A stretch of DNA of 8,819 nucleotides from Gammaproteobacteria bacterium (GTDB lineage Bacteria > Pseudomonadota > Gammaproteobacteria > Tenderiales > Tenderiaceae). The DNA lies in the NCBI GenBank assembly GCA_027001525.1, contig JALTMR010000573.1:1-8819 (forward strand). Reading direction: 5' to 3'. The notes below the pieces were generated by a model. It made no database searches, was not told the DNA's origin, and worked only from the letters and a program-made list of their open reading frames with translations. The translations under genes and the position numbers were made by a program. Positions 7,990 through 8,819 of this stretch are shown here, piece by piece; the stretch's first letter is position 1, and every line of letters starts with the position of its first letter.

Positions 7990-8071
7990 AAAAAAAACTA
8001 CAGAGAACACCGCGAAATGCGAAGCCTTCGGGGCGTTGAAACTTCACCTCCCTGGCACTCCCTGTAGTTTT
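7990..8071 (-). terminator. Likely rpiA terminator: 10-bp inverted repeat with T8 tract
   Basis: On the minus strand AAAACTACAG (8071-8062) is exactly complementary to CTGTAGTTTT (8003-7994), and the second arm runs into eight Ts (7997-7990). The arms enclose 58 bp that contains a small nested hairpin, CGAA-GCC-TTCG (8020-8030), flanked by CGC (8011-8013) and GCG (8033-8035). The loop is much longer than in a standard intrinsic terminator. It lies directly after rpiA and ends 7 nt before the DUF2905 start codon, so it may end rpiA transcripts or limit read-through into DUF2905. A small mobile or repeated element with 10-bp inverted ends is an alternative explanation. Confidence 0.5.
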
Positions 8072-8080
8072 ATCCATTGG

Positions 8081-8743
8081 TTAAGTCAGCGTTCTGACAC
8101 CATCCTGACCACCGAGAAGCAGAACATCTGCCGGGCGAATGGCAAACAGGCCGTTGGTGACTACGCCGGGGATGTTGTTGATCTCCGCTTCCAGCTTGCC
8201 TGGCTCCATAATCTGCAGGTGGTGAATATCCAGAATAATGTTGCCATTGTCAGTCACAAAACCATCACGGTAGACCGGCTCGCCCCCCAGCTTCACCATC
8301 TGGCGGGCAACAAAACTGCGCGCCATCGGGATCACCTCAATGGGCAGGGGAAATGCCCCCAGGCAATCCACCAGCTTCGAATCATCTGCGATGCAGATAA
8401 ACTTCTCCGCCGCCCCCGCAACGATTTTTTCACGGGTTAACGCACCGCCGCCGCCCTTGATCAGATGCAGGTACTTATTAGACTCATCTGCGCCGTCGAC
8501 GTAAAGAGGGATATTACCTACAGCGTTGAGATCGAAGACCTCGATGCCATGCCCGCGCAAACGCTCGGCACTGGCCTCAGAGCTGGCCACGGTGCCATCG
8601 ATCTTGCCTTTGATCCGGGCCAGACCATCGATAAAAAAGTTTGCTGTGGAGCCCGTGCCGATGCCGACAATCATGCCTGACTCAACATATTCCAGTGCAG
8701 CCTCAGCGACCGCTTGCTTCATTTCGTCTTGCGATAATGCCAT
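8081..8743 (-). CDS. rpiA: Ribose-5-phosphate isomerase A
   Basis: RpiA interconverts ribose 5-phosphate and ribulose 5-phosphate in the cytosol, in the non-oxidative pentose phosphate pathway and, in autotrophs, the Calvin cycle. The 220-residue product matches E. coli RpiA (219 residues) along nearly its whole length. The phosphate-binding loop is GIGTGSTA (27-34), the substrate region YVDGADE (81-87) and the catalytic segment [14 protein letters not shown] (96-109). Asp83, Asp86, Lys96 and Glu105 correspond to the active-site Asp81, Asp84, Lys94 and Glu103 of the E. coli enzyme, with Glu105 as the general base. The C-terminal block [10 protein letters not shown] (191-200) is also conserved. 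The ATG is preceded by GGGAG at about 9 nt spacing. A promoter candidate lies about 45 bp upstream, and a long inverted repeat with a T-tract follows the stop. The gene appears to be its own transcription unit, possibly reading through to DUF2905. Confidence 0.97.
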   Translation of the reverse strand: MALSQDEMKQAVAEAALEYVESGMIVGIGTGSTANFFIDGLARIKGKIDGTVASSEASAERLRGHGIEVFDLNAVGNIPLYVDGADESNKYLHLIKGGGGALTREKIVAGAAEKFICIADDSKLVDCLGAFPLPIEVIPMARSFVARQMVKLGGEPVYRDGFVTDNGNIILDIHHLQIMEPGKLEAEINNIPGVVTNGLFAIRPADVLLLGGQDGVRTLT

Positions 8744-8787
8744 TTGCTTTTTCTCCCTTTCGAAGGGGTTGGTTCACGATGGCGAAC

Positions 8788-8816
8788 ATCATACCGGCAG
8801 GCCACAAAGAAGTCAT
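8788..8816 (-). promoter_or_regulatory. Probable sigma-70 promoter of rpiA
   Basis: On the minus strand ATGACT (8816-8811, four of six consensus bases) and TATGAT (8793-8788, five of six) are separated by exactly 17 bp. This places the transcript start near 8781 and gives a leader of about 38 nt that ends with the rpiA ribosome-binding site. Position, spacing and the strong minus-10 box support the call; it rests on sequence pattern only. Confidence 0.5.
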
Positions 8817-8819
8817 TGA

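Noticed and set aside
8779..8819. Short plus-strand frame beginning MANIIPAGHKEVI and open to the window edge, possibly the start of a divergent gene
   Set aside because: It is only 13 codons, overlaps the probable rpiA promoter, has a poor AAGGGG site 10 nt upstream and matches no family I know. It cannot be supported without the next bases.
1..8819. Defence system, mobile element or CRISPR array
   Set aside because: All sizeable genes are housekeeping or metabolic families. I saw no transposase, integrase, nuclease, toxin pair, spaced direct repeats or composition shift.

Overview
The window looks like ordinary chromosomal DNA of a GC-rich gammaproteobacterium. The RpiA, HemJ and YqaA homologues all read like gammaproteobacterial proteins, and coding is dense with short intergenic gaps. 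I cannot name the genus. I see no tRNA, rRNA, CRISPR array, insertion sequence, integrase, phage gene or change in base composition that would mark transferred DNA.

Layout, left to right. Bases 1-264 (minus) are the N-terminal part of hemJ, a membrane protoporphyrinogen oxidase that runs off the left edge. Upstream of it on the same strand is a CLC-family chloride channel/transporter with a C-terminal CBS-like region (334-2085). An 87-bp divergent gap separates that gene from a small YqaA/DedA-like membrane protein on the plus strand (2173-2622). The yqaA-like gene overlaps by 9 bp, tail to tail, a minus-strand gene for two cyclic-nucleotide-binding domains fused to a rhodanese (2614-3714). 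A 153-bp divergent gap follows, then the dominant gene, a 1285-residue flavin and iron-sulfur oxidoreductase (3868-7725, plus). This one chain combines a DUF3683-type N-terminus, GlcD-like FAD modules, two 4Fe-4S cysteine motifs and two CCG domains. It converges on a 67-residue DUF2905 membrane protein (7779-7982, minus) across a gap holding a strong hairpin. Last comes rpiA (8081-8743, minus), with a readable promoter at the right edge and an unusual long-range inverted repeat with a T-tract downstream.

Functionally this is a set of housekeeping and membrane-energetics genes rather than one pathway: heme synthesis (HemJ), anion movement (CLC), membrane maintenance (YqaA), respiratory-type oxidation of a probable 2-hydroxy acid (the flavo-Fe-S protein), and the pentose phosphate/Calvin pathways (RpiA). 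The most suggestive pairing is the divergent arrangement of the CNB-CNB-rhodanese protein and the large oxidoreductase. They could share regulation, but nothing in the sequence proves a functional link.

I did not find a clearly new biological system. The items most worth a second look are the 1285-residue oxidoreductase of unknown substrate, the CNB-CNB-rhodanese fusion, the atypical anion- and proton-pathway residues of the CLC protein, and the rpiA/DUF2905 inverted repeat, whose T-tract lies almost on the next start codon.
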